From NCBI GenBank assembly GCA_003520745.1, contig DOUE01000019.1, forward strand, positions 1 to 18,012: a stretch of DNA of 18,012 nt, given 5' to 3'. Positions 6,800 through 14,422 of this stretch are shown here, piece by piece (position 1 is the stretch's first letter; each line of letters begins with the position of its first letter). The DNA is from Erysipelotrichaceae bacterium (GTDB lineage: Bacteria > Bacillota_I > Bacilli_A > Erysipelotrichales > Erysipelotrichaceae). The translations under genes were made by a program, and so were the position numbers. A model generated the notes under the pieces. The model was not told where the DNA came from. It worked only from the letters and a program-made list of their open reading frames with translations, and made no database searches.

Positions 6800-8071
6800 T
6801 TATTCTTTATCTTCCGGCAACAACAGATTCAGCGTCACGCCGACGATCGCGGCAAGCGCCGTTCCGGACAACGTGGCCAATCCGACGAATTTGAAGGCCG
6901 CCCCGCCCAGTCCGAGAACCAGCATGGAAGCAGCGATGATGATGTTGCGATGTTTCGAGAAGTCGATCTTTTCATCGATCATGACACGCAACCCGTTGGA
7001 GGCGATGAAACCGTAAAGCAAGATCGACATACCGCCGAGAACCGCCCAGGGAATCGTACTGATCAAAGCCGATACTTTGGCGACGAAACTTAACACTAAG
7101 GCCAAAACAGCAGCTCCGCCGGTCACCCATACCGATGCGACGCGGGTCAACCCGACGACGCCGGTGTTTTCACCATAGGTCGTATTGGCCGGACCCCCGA
7201 CGAAGGCCGATACCGCGGTCGCGATCCCGTCCCCGATCAAGGTGCGATCCAGACCAGGATCTTTCAAGAAGTTTTTACCGCAGATTTTACCAAGCACGGT
7301 ATGGTCTCCGATGTGTTCCGAGATCGTAACCAAGGCGATTGGTACGATGACCCAGGTTTCAGAACCGAAATAGAACGAATACGTGCCGAAGCCGGCGACT
7401 TTGAACGGGAACAAGAATGCGGGGAAAGCGAGCCAATCCGCTTTTGCGATCGGGGAGAAATCGACGATCCCCAACAAAGCGCCGCAAACATATCCGGCCG
7501 CGATACCGATGATGAACGGAATGATTTTGAAGAAGCCTTTCCCAAACGACATGACGACCGCGGTGACGACAAACGTCACGACCGCCGTCAGCATGACTCT
7601 CCAATCACCCGACGTCGTGAATCCGGCCGACGAAACGGCGACACTCGCCAAGCCCAAGCCGATGATCATGATCATGGGACCGATGACGATGGGAGGAAGG
7701 ATACGGTCGACCCAACCCTTACCGATCAATTTTACAAGTAACGCGACTGCGACATAAACCAAACCGACAAGAATCAATCCGGTCTGCGCAGCGGAGAAAT
7801 CCCCGCCCAACGCGTCACGGGCGATGATGACCGCCGTGATATAGGCAAACGAAGAACCAAGATAGACCGGGACTTTCGCCTTTGTGGCGACGATGTAGAT
7901 CAGGGTTCCGACACCCGAACCAAACAATGCGACGGATACCGGAAGACCGGTCAAGATCGGGACCAGGACGGTTGCGCCAAACATCGCGAACACATGCTGG
8001 AAGCTCAGGACGAACCATTTGGCAACCGGGGGTTTCTCCTGAACATCGTACAATAAATCGTTTTTCTCCAT
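6800..8071 (-). CDS. uraA: Uracil permease (NCS2 family)
   Basis: 423-aa inner-membrane proton symporter for uracil, hydrophobic throughout with a pattern fitting the 14-helix NCS2 fold. Family marks are SFQHVFAMFGATVLVP at residues about 23-38, E252 in TISEHIGDH and E301 in GGPANTTYGENTG. The last two correspond to the substrate-coordinating glutamates of E. coli UraA and fit uracil better than xanthine/urate members. GAGGAG precedes the ATG. It is transcribed alone from a strong promoter through a PyrR-type attenuator, which supports a pyrimidine substrate; the Bacillus equivalent is called pyrP. Confidence 0.92.
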   Translation of the reverse strand: MEKNDLLYDVQEKPPVAKWFVLSFQHVFAMFGATVLVPILTGLPVSVALFGSGVGTLIYIVATKAKVPVYLGSSFAYITAVIIARDALGGDFSAAQTGLILVGLVYVAVALLVKLIGKGWVDRILPPIVIGPMIMIIGLGLASVAVSSAGFTTSGDWRVMLTAVVTFVVTAVVMSFGKGFFKIIPFIIGIAAGYVCGALLGIVDFSPIAKADWLAFPAFLFPFKVAGFGTYSFYFGSETWVIVPIALVTISEHIGDHTVLGKICGKNFLKDPGLDRTLIGDGIATAVSAFVGGPANTTYGENTGVVGLTRVASVWVTGGAAVLALVLSFVAKVSALISTIPWAVLGGMSILLYGFIASNGLRVMIDEKIDFSKHRNIIIAASMLVLGLGGAAFKFVGLATLSGTALAAIVGVTLNLLLPEDKE

Positions 8072-8100
8072 GTTTCTCTCCTCTTTCTTGATCCTTTACG

Positions 8101-8132
8101 AAAAAAAGGATCCAATGATGGTACTTGGATCC
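8101..8132 (-). terminator. Attenuator terminator of the pyrimidine-controlled leader
   Basis: GGATCCAA (8125-8132 on the minus strand) pairs with TTGGATCC (8108-8115) around a 9-nt loop, followed by seven T, 30 bases before the uraA start. The upstream sequence UUAAGGG overlapping it can pair instead with CCUUUAA at the leader's 5' side. Confidence 0.85.
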
Positions 8133-8154
8133 CTTAACGGAAGTTTAAGTTGAA

Positions 8155-8185
8155 CCTTTTCAATCTCTCTGGATTGATTTAAAGG
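8155..8185 (-). ncRNA. PyrR-binding RNA element (anti-antiterminator)
   Basis: Minus-strand RNA CCUUU-AAA-UCAAUC-CAGAGA-GAUUGA-AAAGG forms a stem-loop whose core AAUCCAGAGAGAUU matches the PyrR target ARUCCNGNGAGGYU in most positions. PyrR with UMP/UTP stabilises this hairpin. That stops CCUUUAA pairing with UUAAGGG (antiterminator) and lets the terminator at 8101-8132 form, so high pyrimidine shuts off the permease. pyrR is not in the window. Confidence 0.8.
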
Positions 8186-8201
8186 ACCTGTACTGCCGTT
8201 G

Positions 8202-8230
8202 ATTATAGCATATCCAAGAACATCAGACAA
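8202..8230 (-). promoter_or_regulatory. uraA promoter
   Basis: -35 TTGTCT (8230-8225), 17-bp spacer, perfect -10 TATAAT (8207-8202) with extended TGC. The start near 8195 places the PyrR element at the 5' end of the RNA. Confidence 0.8.
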
Positions 8231-8280
8231 TACGATTTTATGAACGTTATTACTTTTTTCACCAAGGATCGACGGTGATA

Positions 8281-8309
8281 AAGAAAGGATCCCGACGAAT
8301 CGGGATCCA
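8281..8309 (-). terminator. Probable terminator of the purine permease gene
   Basis: GGATCCCGA / TCGGGATCC (8287-8295 and 8300-8308) with loop CGAA on the plus strand; the minus strand continues TTTCTTTATC. The stem is strong and sits just after the stop at 8316. Confidence 0.75.
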
Positions 8310-8315
8310 AAGGTT

Positions 8316-9695
8316 CTAGATGGCCATGAAGACGAAATTCAAGACGAACAGCGCGGCGGCGACGCCGAGGATCGGATGGATTTCCTTCACTTTTCCTTGG
8401 ACGACTTTGATCACGACATACGAGATGAACGCGAAGCCGATACCGTAGGAAATGTTGTAGAAGAACGCCATGAAGGCGGCGGCGAAGAACGCCGGGACGG
8501 CTTCCGCGAAATCGGTCCAGTTGATGTCGGCGAAGGCACCGGCCATCAAGACCCCGATGACGACCAAGATCGGTCCGGTGGCGGATGCCGGGACTAAACC
8601 GACAAACGGAGCGGCGACGATGGAAACCAAGAACAACAGAGCGACGACGACGGCGGTCAAACCAGTGCGTCCGCCTTCTTCGATGCCGGCTGCGGATTCG
8701 ATGTACGTGGTGGTGTTGGACGTACCGAGCAGAGCGCCGACCGAAGTCGCGATCGCATCGGCGAACAACGCTTTATCCATACGGCTGGAGAAACCTTTTC
8801 CGTTTTCAAGCGCTTTTTCGTCTTCTTCCGAGAAGATACCCGTACGACGACCGGTACCGATGAAGGTTCCGATGGTGTCGAAGGTATCCGATAAGCTAAA
8901 GGCGAAGATGGTGGTCAGAACGACCGGAAGACGGGTCGGATCCGCGAACAAGGTCGGAAGACCTTCCGTGACGGCTTTACCGAAGATGCCGCCCAAAGCG
9001 GTGAAGGCTGCGCCGACGGCGTTGGGGTCGATGTTGGCGGTCGCGAAGTTGACGACGCCCAGGGGGATGCCGACCAGCGTCGTGACGACGATGGAAATCA
9101 ACATCGCGCCTTTGACCTTACGGGCCATCAGGACGATCGTCAGCAACAAGCCGAAGATGAACAAGACTTGCGAGGGCGATTTGAACGCCAACAGTTCGGT
9201 GTAGCCCGTACCGAATTCGGTGAACGGAGCCAACAAAAGCATTTTGGCATCGTTGAAGCCGATGAATGCGATGAAGAGACCGATCCCGCCTCCGATGGCA
9301 TGTTGGAGGGATACCGGGATCGATTTAACGATGTGTTTGCGTACGCGGGTGACCGTGATGAAGATGTTGATCAAACCGCAGATGAAGACCATCGCCAACG
9401 CTTCGTACGGGGTGAATCCCAAACCGAAGACGACGACGAAGGTGAAGAAGGCGTTCAATCCCATCCCCGGCGCCAAGGCGTAGGGAACGTTTGCGAACAA
9501 GCCCATGATGAGGGTCGCGATCGCGGAAGCGAAGATCGTCGCGAGGAAGACGGCACCCCTGTCCAATCCGGTCATCGATAGAATGCTCGGATTGACGATC
9601 AAAATGTAAGCCATGGTGAAGAACGTCGTAAAACCGGCGACGACTTCGGTACGGAAAGTGGTTCCATACTGTTTAAATTTGAAAAATTTCTCCAT
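8316..9695 (-). CDS. Purine (guanine/hypoxanthine/adenine) permease, AzgA-type NCS2
   Basis: 459-aa polytopic membrane proton symporter for purine bases. Family features are the N-terminal TTFRTEVVAGFTTFFTMAYILIVNP segment split at about residues 12-36, ALAPGMGLNAFF at 73-84, FAFSLSDTFDTIGT and GTSNTTTYIESAAGIEEGGRTGL. These match the AzgA/PbuG/PbuO group and not the UraA group. AAGGAG precedes the ATG. The upstream guanine-class riboswitch points to guanine or hypoxanthine as the substrate, so PbuG-like is the best guess. It is monocistronic, with its own promoter and terminator. With the guanine deaminase at 1504 it would provide guanine uptake and conversion to xanthine. Confidence 0.92.
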   Translation of the reverse strand: MEKFFKFKQYGTTFRTEVVAGFTTFFTMAYILIVNPSILSMTGLDRGAVFLATIFASAIATLIMGLFANVPYALAPGMGLNAFFTFVVVFGLGFTPYEALAMVFICGLINIFITVTRVRKHIVKSIPVSLQHAIGGGIGLFIAFIGFNDAKMLLLAPFTEFGTGYTELLAFKSPSQVLFIFGLLLTIVLMARKVKGAMLISIVVTTLVGIPLGVVNFATANIDPNAVGAAFTALGGIFGKAVTEGLPTLFADPTRLPVVLTTIFAFSLSDTFDTIGTFIGTGRRTGIFSEEDEKALENGKGFSSRMDKALFADAIATSVGALLGTSNTTTYIESAAGIEEGGRTGLTAVVVALLFLVSIVAAPFVGLVPASATGPILVVIGVLMAGAFADINWTDFAEAVPAFFAAAFMAFFYNISYGIGFAFISYVVIKVVQGKVKEIHPILGVAAALFVLNFVFMAI

Positions 9696-9734
9696 GTTTC
9701 TTTCTCCTTTTTCTGGTTATTTAACAGTAACAAA

Positions 9735-9760
9735 CAAAAAAAGCCGGGAAGAAACCGACT
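9735..9760 (-). terminator. Riboswitch expression-platform terminator
   Basis: AGTCGG (9760-9755) pairs with CCGGCT (9747-9742), loop of 7, then seven T. AAGAAA just after the aptamer's P1 can pair with UUUCUU in the terminator loop region to form an antiterminator when the aptamer is empty. Confidence 0.75.
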
Positions 9761-9807
9761 TGATGGGATCAACGACAAAAAGTGCGATGATCCGTACCAG
9801 TGTTTTC

Positions 9808-9887
9808 TTAACCACAGTAGTCGGATCGTTTACGGTGATCCGGTAGAAACTGTCTGACCATATTTCAGACATTATATTGAAGGTTAA
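9808..9887 (-). ncRNA. Guanine-class purine riboswitch aptamer
   Basis: The minus-strand RNA has P1 UUAACC/GGUUAA, J1/2 UAUAAU, P2 GUCUGA/UCAGAC with loop AAUAUGG, J2/3 AGUUUCUACC, P3 GGAUC/GAUCC with loop ACCGUAAAC, and J3/1 GACUAC. This is the three-way junction of the xpt aptamer almost base for base. The specificity base (equivalent to C74) is C, so it binds guanine or hypoxanthine, not adenine. Ligand stabilises P1 and frees the terminator at 9735-9760, switching the permease off. Confidence 0.92.
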
Positions 9888-9903
9888 TGTTAAATACTTT
9901 CAA

Positions 9904-9932
9904 AGTATACTGAAAAAGGAGGGCTCCGTCAA
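9904..9932 (-). promoter_or_regulatory. Promoter of the riboswitch-purine permease unit
   Basis: -35 TTGACG (9932-9927), 17-bp spacer, -10 TATACT (9909-9904); start expected near 9897, about 10 bases before the aptamer. Confidence 0.8.
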
Positions 9933-9941
9933 GGTGCTCTC
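9913..9941 (-). terminator. Terminator of the MFS/small-protein operon, overlapping the next promoter
   Basis: GGAGAGC (9941-9935) pairs with GCCCTCC (9924-9918), one A-C mismatch, 10-nt loop, then TTTTT. The loop holds the -35 of the downstream promoter and the T run lies in its spacer. Confidence 0.65.
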
Positions 9942-9958
9942 CCATATTTTTACATAAT

Positions 9959-10165
9959 TTATCGCGGCTTCATCTCTTTCTTGGCCGCGCCGAGGAAGTA
10001 GATCGCCAAGCCGAGATAGAACGGCACCAATCCTGCGATCAGAGCCCAACGCAGCGGGTTCTCGATTTCGTTGCGACGGGCATCCATAAAGACATAGTAA
10101 GCGATCAAGACCGGTGCGATAAGCAGAAAGACGACGGCAAGCAAAACAATCAACCAGGTTTCCAT
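9959..10165 (-). CDS. Small two-helix membrane protein of unknown function
   Basis: 68 aa: helix 1 at about 4-26 (LIVLLAVVFLLIAPVLIAYYVF), a charged turn DARRNEIENP, helix 2 at about 39-59, and a basic tail AAKKEMKPR. AAAGGAGAT lies at good distance before the ATG. It starts 24 bases after the MFS gene and shares its transcript, so it may be an accessory or stabilising subunit, but nothing proves this. The second half (NPLRWALIAGLVPFYLGLAIYFL) loosely recalls the small phospholipase-D N-terminal (PLDc_N) membrane motif. I do not recognise a family with confidence. Confidence 0.7.
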   Translation of the reverse strand: METWLIVLLAVVFLLIAPVLIAYYVFMDARRNEIENPLRWALIAGLVPFYLGLAIYFLGAAKKEMKPR

Positions 10166-10189
10166 ACTTCAATCTCCTTTATCCACATT

Positions 10190-11443
10190 CTACTCCTCTT
10201 GCGTTTTGACTTCCATCGTTTCATAAAGGAGATGGAATTCCTTTTTATCGAAATGTTTCATGGTGAGGGTGAAGAAGAGGACGATCGCCCCGATGCCTGC
10301 GACCATCGCCCACGCCTGTCCGATCGGAAGACGATCCGCCACCGCACCGAAGACGACCTGACCCAGACCGCCGATCACCATCGCCCCCAAGGAGAAGACG
10401 GCGGAGACCCTGCCGCGATGCGACGCGGGGATCCGGACGGTGAAATACGCGGAACGGGATAAGGTGTTGACGATCTCGCCCCAGGTGAACAAGGTCATCC
10501 CGACATAGAACATCGGGATGATGAACGGGAAGATCCCGTAGAAGGACATGCCCAGGACGAACAAGACGGTACCGATCGCGATCTTGTCGATCTCGCGGAT
10601 CTTCCGCATCCATTGGGTCAGCAACGGCGTGAAGAGAATGACGATCAACCCGTTGAAGCTTGAAAGCATACCGTAGATTTTCGCCCCGTTGTCCGCGTAT
10701 TGGGTGTCGAGTTGGATAGGAAGAAGGATGTTGGTCTGCATATAGAGTAGTCCGCCTAAGGCGGAAACCAAGAGATAGAGAATCAGGGACTTCTTCGCGA
10801 CGATGAACGACCATCCCGAACCGCTCTCTTCCGGGGTTTCATAGATGCCCAAGGTTTCTTCCACATACCCGATTTTCTCGTCCTTGATGAAGACATGGAT
10901 GAAGATCGTCCCGATCAGGGTCGTCAATCCGTCGAGGATGAACGCGAGCCATAAGAAATCCTTGAAGAGGAAACCGCCGATCGAGGGTCCCAGGATGAAC
11001 CCGAGGTTGAATCCCAGATAGGTCAAGGAGAAGGCGCGTTGGCGTTGGTCGGGCGTCGATTTGTCGGCGATCAGCGCTTCGTAGGCCGGTCCCTGCATGT
11101 TGAAGAAGAAACTGGAAAGGAAGAACAGGAAGATCGTCAGATACGTCAGCGGGATCAGTCCGCAGATGACGTAAAGCGCCACTCCGAGATAGCTGGTCCA
11201 GACGATGAGTTTCTTGCGTCCGACTTTATCCGCGAGTTTCCCGCCGATCAAGATCGCCGGCATCATGAACAACTGGGCTCCGACGAAAATCAAGGAGATC
11301 GTTCCCAGGCTTAGGTTGAATTTGTTGGAGAGGATGTAGGTCATCAGAGGCCAGATGAACGTCCCGAGGGCGGAGATGACCCGGCCGATGAAAAGGACGT
11401 ACATTTCCTTTTGCAGACCGCGGTATTGACTGAAGAATTTCAT
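10190..11443 (-). CDS. MFS transporter (drug:H+ antiporter-like)
   Basis: 417-aa major facilitator protein with 12 predicted helices, probably a drug or small-molecule exporter of the DHA1 type. The loop 2-3 signature is GGKLADKVGRKK at about 67-78. LGFNLGFILGPSIGGFL is the helix-5 (motif C-like) antiporter segment, and HRGRVSAVFSLGA is the mirrored loop in the C-terminal half. The central loop (KIGYVEETLGIYETPEESGSG) is hydrophilic. GAAGGAG precedes the ATG. The substrate cannot be told. It has its own promoter with an inverted repeat over the start point, suggesting a dedicated regulator encoded elsewhere. Confidence 0.88.
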   Translation of the reverse strand: MKFFSQYRGLQKEMYVLFIGRVISALGTFIWPLMTYILSNKFNLSLGTISLIFVGAQLFMMPAILIGGKLADKVGRKKLIVWTSYLGVALYVICGLIPLTYLTIFLFFLSSFFFNMQGPAYEALIADKSTPDQRQRAFSLTYLGFNLGFILGPSIGGFLFKDFLWLAFILDGLTTLIGTIFIHVFIKDEKIGYVEETLGIYETPEESGSGWSFIVAKKSLILYLLVSALGGLLYMQTNILLPIQLDTQYADNGAKIYGMLSSFNGLIVILFTPLLTQWMRKIREIDKIAIGTVLFVLGMSFYGIFPFIIPMFYVGMTLFTWGEIVNTLSRSAYFTVRIPASHRGRVSAVFSLGAMVIGGLGQVVFGAVADRLPIGQAWAMVAGIGAIVLFFTLTMKHFDKKEFHLLYETMEVKTQEE

Positions 11444-11488
11444 GGAGGCTCCTTCTACGATGATAAGGATGAACTTATGGGGATCGAT

Positions 11489-11515
11489 GGATGGCGGCTG
11501 CTTTGCCGCTCATCC
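11489..11515. repeat. Inverted repeat over the MFS transcription start
   Basis: GGATG-GCGGC (11489-11498) and GCCGC-T-CATCC (11505-11515) pair with one bulged base around a short loop. It begins next to the -10 and covers the predicted start point (about 11509), so an operator is as likely as an RNA hairpin. Confidence 0.55.
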
Positions 11516-11544
11516 ACTATATCACTCTCTATGTAGCATTGCAA
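11516..11544 (-). promoter_or_regulatory. MFS operon promoter
   Basis: -35 TTGCAA (11544-11539), 17-bp spacer, -10 TATAGT (11521-11516). Confidence 0.6.
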
Positions 11545-11575
11545 TATAGGTAATGAACGAAGTCGGAAAATCATG

Positions 11576-11597
11576 AAAAAACCTTCCGCAGAAGGTT
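11576..11597 (-). terminator. Terminator of the vanZ-degV-secA operon
   Basis: AACCTTC/GAAGGTT (11580-11586 and 11591-11597) with a 4-nt loop; six T follow on the minus strand. It overlaps the stop codon of the last gene. Confidence 0.8.
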
Positions 11598-12099
11598 ATA
11601 GTCCAAGGAAACTCAGCAGCCCGTAGGAGATCGACAGCATGATGACGGCTGCGATCAGAACACCGATCGTAATCGACAACATCGCCTTTTTGCGATCCAT
11701 CTGCAGCGCTTCGGCGATCATCGTGCCGGTCACCGCACCGGTACCCGGCAGCGGGATGGCCACGAAGAGAACCAATCCCCAGAACTCATATTTGGAGACT
11801 TCCGCGCTTTTGCTTTGGGCGCGTTTTTTCAGCCGTGTGATCGTCTTGACGAAAAGTTTGTGTTTGAGCGCCCAGTTCAGCACCGCTTCGATGAACATCA
11901 GATACAGCGGGATCGGAAGGATGTTGCCCAAGAGCGCGAAGATCGTGGTGGACAGGATCGGTAATCCAAGGAAATAGCCGGCCAGAACCCCGCCGCGCAG
12001 TTCAAGGATCGGAAGGGTCGAGATGAAAAACACCAGGGCTTCTTTCGAGATGAGGCCGCCGAACGTTTCGATAAACCAAGTGACGAGGGTTTCTACCAT
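11596..12099 (-). CDS. Putative small multi-drug export protein (COG2426-type membrane protein)
   Basis: 167 aa, four to five hydrophobic helices. The marks STLPILELRGGVLAGYFLGLP near residue 28 and VAIPLPGTGAVTGTMIAEAL near residue 115 are typical of the family annotated 'small multi-drug export' (Sm_multidrug_ex). These have inverted hairpin motifs like those of DedA-type proteins; true function in this family is not established. It starts four bases after the secA stop, and the ribosome site overlaps the secA end (CTAAGGAG), so it is co-translated with secA as the last operon gene. Confidence 0.8.
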   Translation of the reverse strand: MVETLVTWFIETFGGLISKEALVFFISTLPILELRGGVLAGYFLGLPILSTTIFALLGNILPIPLYLMFIEAVLNWALKHKLFVKTITRLKKRAQSKSAEVSKYEFWGLVLFVAIPLPGTGAVTGTMIAEALQMDRKKAMLSITIGVLIAAVIMLSISYGLLSFLGL

Positions 12100-12103
12100 A
12101 TGT

Positions 12104-14422
12104 TTACTCCTTAGGTTGGGTACTGCGGATCAGATAGGCCGTCCAATCCAATGCGATTTGATCCATCATTTGTTTGAAGCGGATCATCCCGTCTTCCGCA
12201 TAGGCCTGTTCGGGTTTGATGTTGGCATAGGAGCGAAGATAGATGCCCTGTTTCAACGCTTCCATTTCGCGGACATGGTCCATCCATTCACGGTCGATGA
12301 TACGGATCAAGGTGATCCGTGCGCTACGAAGCACCAACGGGTCTTCCGTTGAAAGCGGCGATAGTAGTTGTTTGAACAGGTTGTTGAGGATGTTCTTGCG
12401 ATTCTTGTCTTCGACGAGTTTGCGTCTCGCCCCTTCGTCCAACCCGATGCCGATTTCACGCAATTGGGCGACCCAGGGGTCTTTATCCCCGATGCCCCAC
12501 GTTTTCGGATCCCCTTCGAAGAGTTTTTCCGGAATCCGCTTCGTCATCGTTTCGATCGTCGTCAGGATTTCCTCGCTGTCGACCAATTGATTACGCCACG
12601 TGTAGATGCTTTCACGTTGTTTCCGCATGACTTCGTCGTATTCCAAGGTTTTCTTACGGGAATCGAAGTGTTGCCCGACCGCGTAGTTCTGGATCTTGTC
12701 GATCCAGGCATTAAGCTGGGAAGTGATTTCTTTCCCTTCGAGGTAGGGTCTCAGTTTATCCTGCATGTATTCGCTGGCGTATTTACGGATCAGTTCATCG
12801 TCCAGACTGACGAAGAACTGGGCGAGTCCGGGATCGCCTTGACGACCCGAACGCCCCCGTAATTGATTGTCGATGCGGGCGGATTCATGGCGCGCCGTCC
12901 CCAGGACGACCAAGCCGCCCAAATCCGCGACACCCGGCGCCAGTTTGATGTCGGTTCCGCGACCCGCCATGTTGGTGGCCACGGTGATGGCGCCTTTGGA
13001 TCCGGCGCGGGCGATGATCCCGGCTTCAAACGCATGGTTCTTGGCGTTGAGGACTTCATGCTTCAAGCCTTTCTTATCCAAAAGACGCGATACGATCTCG
13101 GAGACTTCCACGGACAGGGTGCCGACCAACACCGGTCGCCCTTCAGAATGAAGTTCCTGGATCCGCTCGACCACCGCGTCGTATTTCTCGTGCGCTTTGC
13201 GGAACACCCTGTCCGGCAGTTCTTGACGTATGACCGGTCTGTGGGTCGGAATCGGGACGACGCGCATATTGTAGACGGTGAGGAACTCGGGTTCCTCGGT
13301 CTTCGCCGTCCCCGTCATCCCGCACAAATGCGCATAGAGTCTGAAGTAGTTCTGATAGGTGATGGTCGCCAGGGTCAAGGTTTCCCCTTTGATCTGGATG
13401 TGCTCCTTCGCCTGGATGGCTTGGTGGAGCCCGTCGGAATATTGTCTTCCCTGCATGACTCGACCGGTGAACTCGTCGACCAGGTGGATGTCCCCTTCCC
13501 CGACCACATATTCCACGTCTTTCTTCATGAGGTAGTTGGCTTTGAGCGCCTGTTTGACGGCGTGGACGACCGTCACGCCTTCTTCGCCGTACAGGTTGGG
13601 CATATTGAAGGAAGTCTCCGCCTTACGGATCCCGCTTTCACTGAGGAAACAGGCGCCGTGCTGGACATCGATGACGTAATCGTTGGGGGAAAGGTGTTTG
13701 GCGAAATGATCCGCCAAGCGATAGATGGGATTCTCGGCTTGTTCGGAACCGGAGATGATCAAGGGGGTCCGTGCTTCGTCGACCAGGATCGAATCGACTT
13801 CGTCGATCAGCGCGTAGGCTAAAGGGCGAAGGACGCGCTGGCTGGGCGCGACGACCATGTTGTCGCGCAGGTAATCGAAGCCCAGTTCGGAGTTGGACGT
13901 GTAGGTGATGTCGCACGCATAGGCGTATCTTTTTTCTTGAGGGAACAATCCGTTCTGGTTCAACCCGACGGTACATCCCAAAAACGTGAAGATCTGACCC
14001 ATCCATTGGGAGTCGCGTTGCGCCAGGTATTCGTTGACGGTGACCACGTGGACGCCTTTACCTTCCAGACTATGAAGATAGATCGGCATGATCGAGGTCA
14101 AGGTCTTCCCTTCCCCGGTTTTCATTTCGGCGATGTCGCCCTGATGGAGGACATACGCCCCCATGATCTGCTCGGGGAACGGACTTTCGCCCAACACCCG
14201 GACGGCGGCTTCACAGACGGTCGCAAAGGCTTCGGGCAAGATCTTATCCAAGGTTTCGCCCGAGGATAGGCGTCGACGATAGGCTTGCGTTTGGTCGCGC
14301 AGCTCTTCATCGCTCCGCTGACGTTCTTTAATACGGTAGCCCTCGACGGCTTTGGCGACCTTCGAGGCTTTGGCAAGGATACGGTGATCGGGATCGATCA
14401 CGAGTTTCAGTAGGTTGGTCAT
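12104..14422 (-). CDS. secA: Protein translocase ATPase SecA
   Basis: Motor ATPase that drives secretory proteins through SecYEG. 772 aa. Walker A AEMKTGEGKT at about 98-107, VTVNEYLAQRDSQWM, DITYTSNSELGFDYLRDNMVV, the Walker B region LIDEVDSILVDEARTPLIISG, GMTGTAKTE, TNMAGRGTDIKL, and the arginine-finger motif GRSGRQGDPG are all present, so it should be an active ATPase. The scaffold ending WMDHVREMEALKQGIYLRSYA is SecA1-like. The protein stops after LIRSTQPKE and lacks the C-terminal linker with the zinc-binding CxCx8(C/H) tail, making it about 70 residues shorter than Bacillus SecA. AAAAGGAG is seven bases upstream of the ATG but can be masked by a stem with the preceding ORF. As the only SecA seen here, it is assumed to be the housekeeping one. 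Confidence 0.93.
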   Translation of the reverse strand: MTNLLKLVIDPDHRILAKASKVAKAVEGYRIKERQRSDEELRDQTQAYRRRLSSGETLDKILPEAFATVCEAAVRVLGESPFPEQIMGAYVLHQGDIAEMKTGEGKTLTSIMPIYLHSLEGKGVHVVTVNEYLAQRDSQWMGQIFTFLGCTVGLNQNGLFPQEKRYAYACDITYTSNSELGFDYLRDNMVVAPSQRVLRPLAYALIDEVDSILVDEARTPLIISGSEQAENPIYRLADHFAKHLSPNDYVIDVQHGACFLSESGIRKAETSFNMPNLYGEEGVTVVHAVKQALKANYLMKKDVEYVVGEGDIHLVDEFTGRVMQGRQYSDGLHQAIQAKEHIQIKGETLTLATITYQNYFRLYAHLCGMTGTAKTEEPEFLTVYNMRVVPIPTHRPVIRQELPDRVFRKAHEKYDAVVERIQELHSEGRPVLVGTLSVEVSEIVSRLLDKKGLKHEVLNAKNHAFEAGIIARAGSKGAITVATNMAGRGTDIKLAPGVADLGGLVVLGTARHESARIDNQLRGRSGRQGDPGLAQFFVSLDDELIRKYASEYMQDKLRPYLEGKEITSQLNAWIDKIQNYAVGQHFDSRKKTLEYDEVMRKQRESIYTWRNQLVDSEEILTTIETMTKRIPEKLFEGDPKTWGIGDKDPWVAQLREIGIGLDEGARRKLVEDKNRKNILNNLFKQLLSPLSTEDPLVLRSARITLIRIIDREWMDHVREMEALKQGIYLRSYANIKPEQAYAEDGMIRFKQMMDQIALDWTAYLIRSTQPKE

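Noticed and set aside
8470..9204. Plus-strand frame (244 aa) opposite the purine permease
   Set aside because: Shadow frame with Ala/Lys/Pro-rich low-complexity translation.
9900..10172. 90-aa minus-strand frame overlapping the 68-aa membrane protein
   Set aside because: Begins at a TTG seven bases before the ATG that the ribosome site fits, and lacks the clean two-helix pattern of the 68-aa frame.
12863..13822. Long plus-strand frame (319 aa) opposite secA
   Set aside because: Shadow of secA codon usage; low-complexity Asp/Phe/Gly composition, no start signal.
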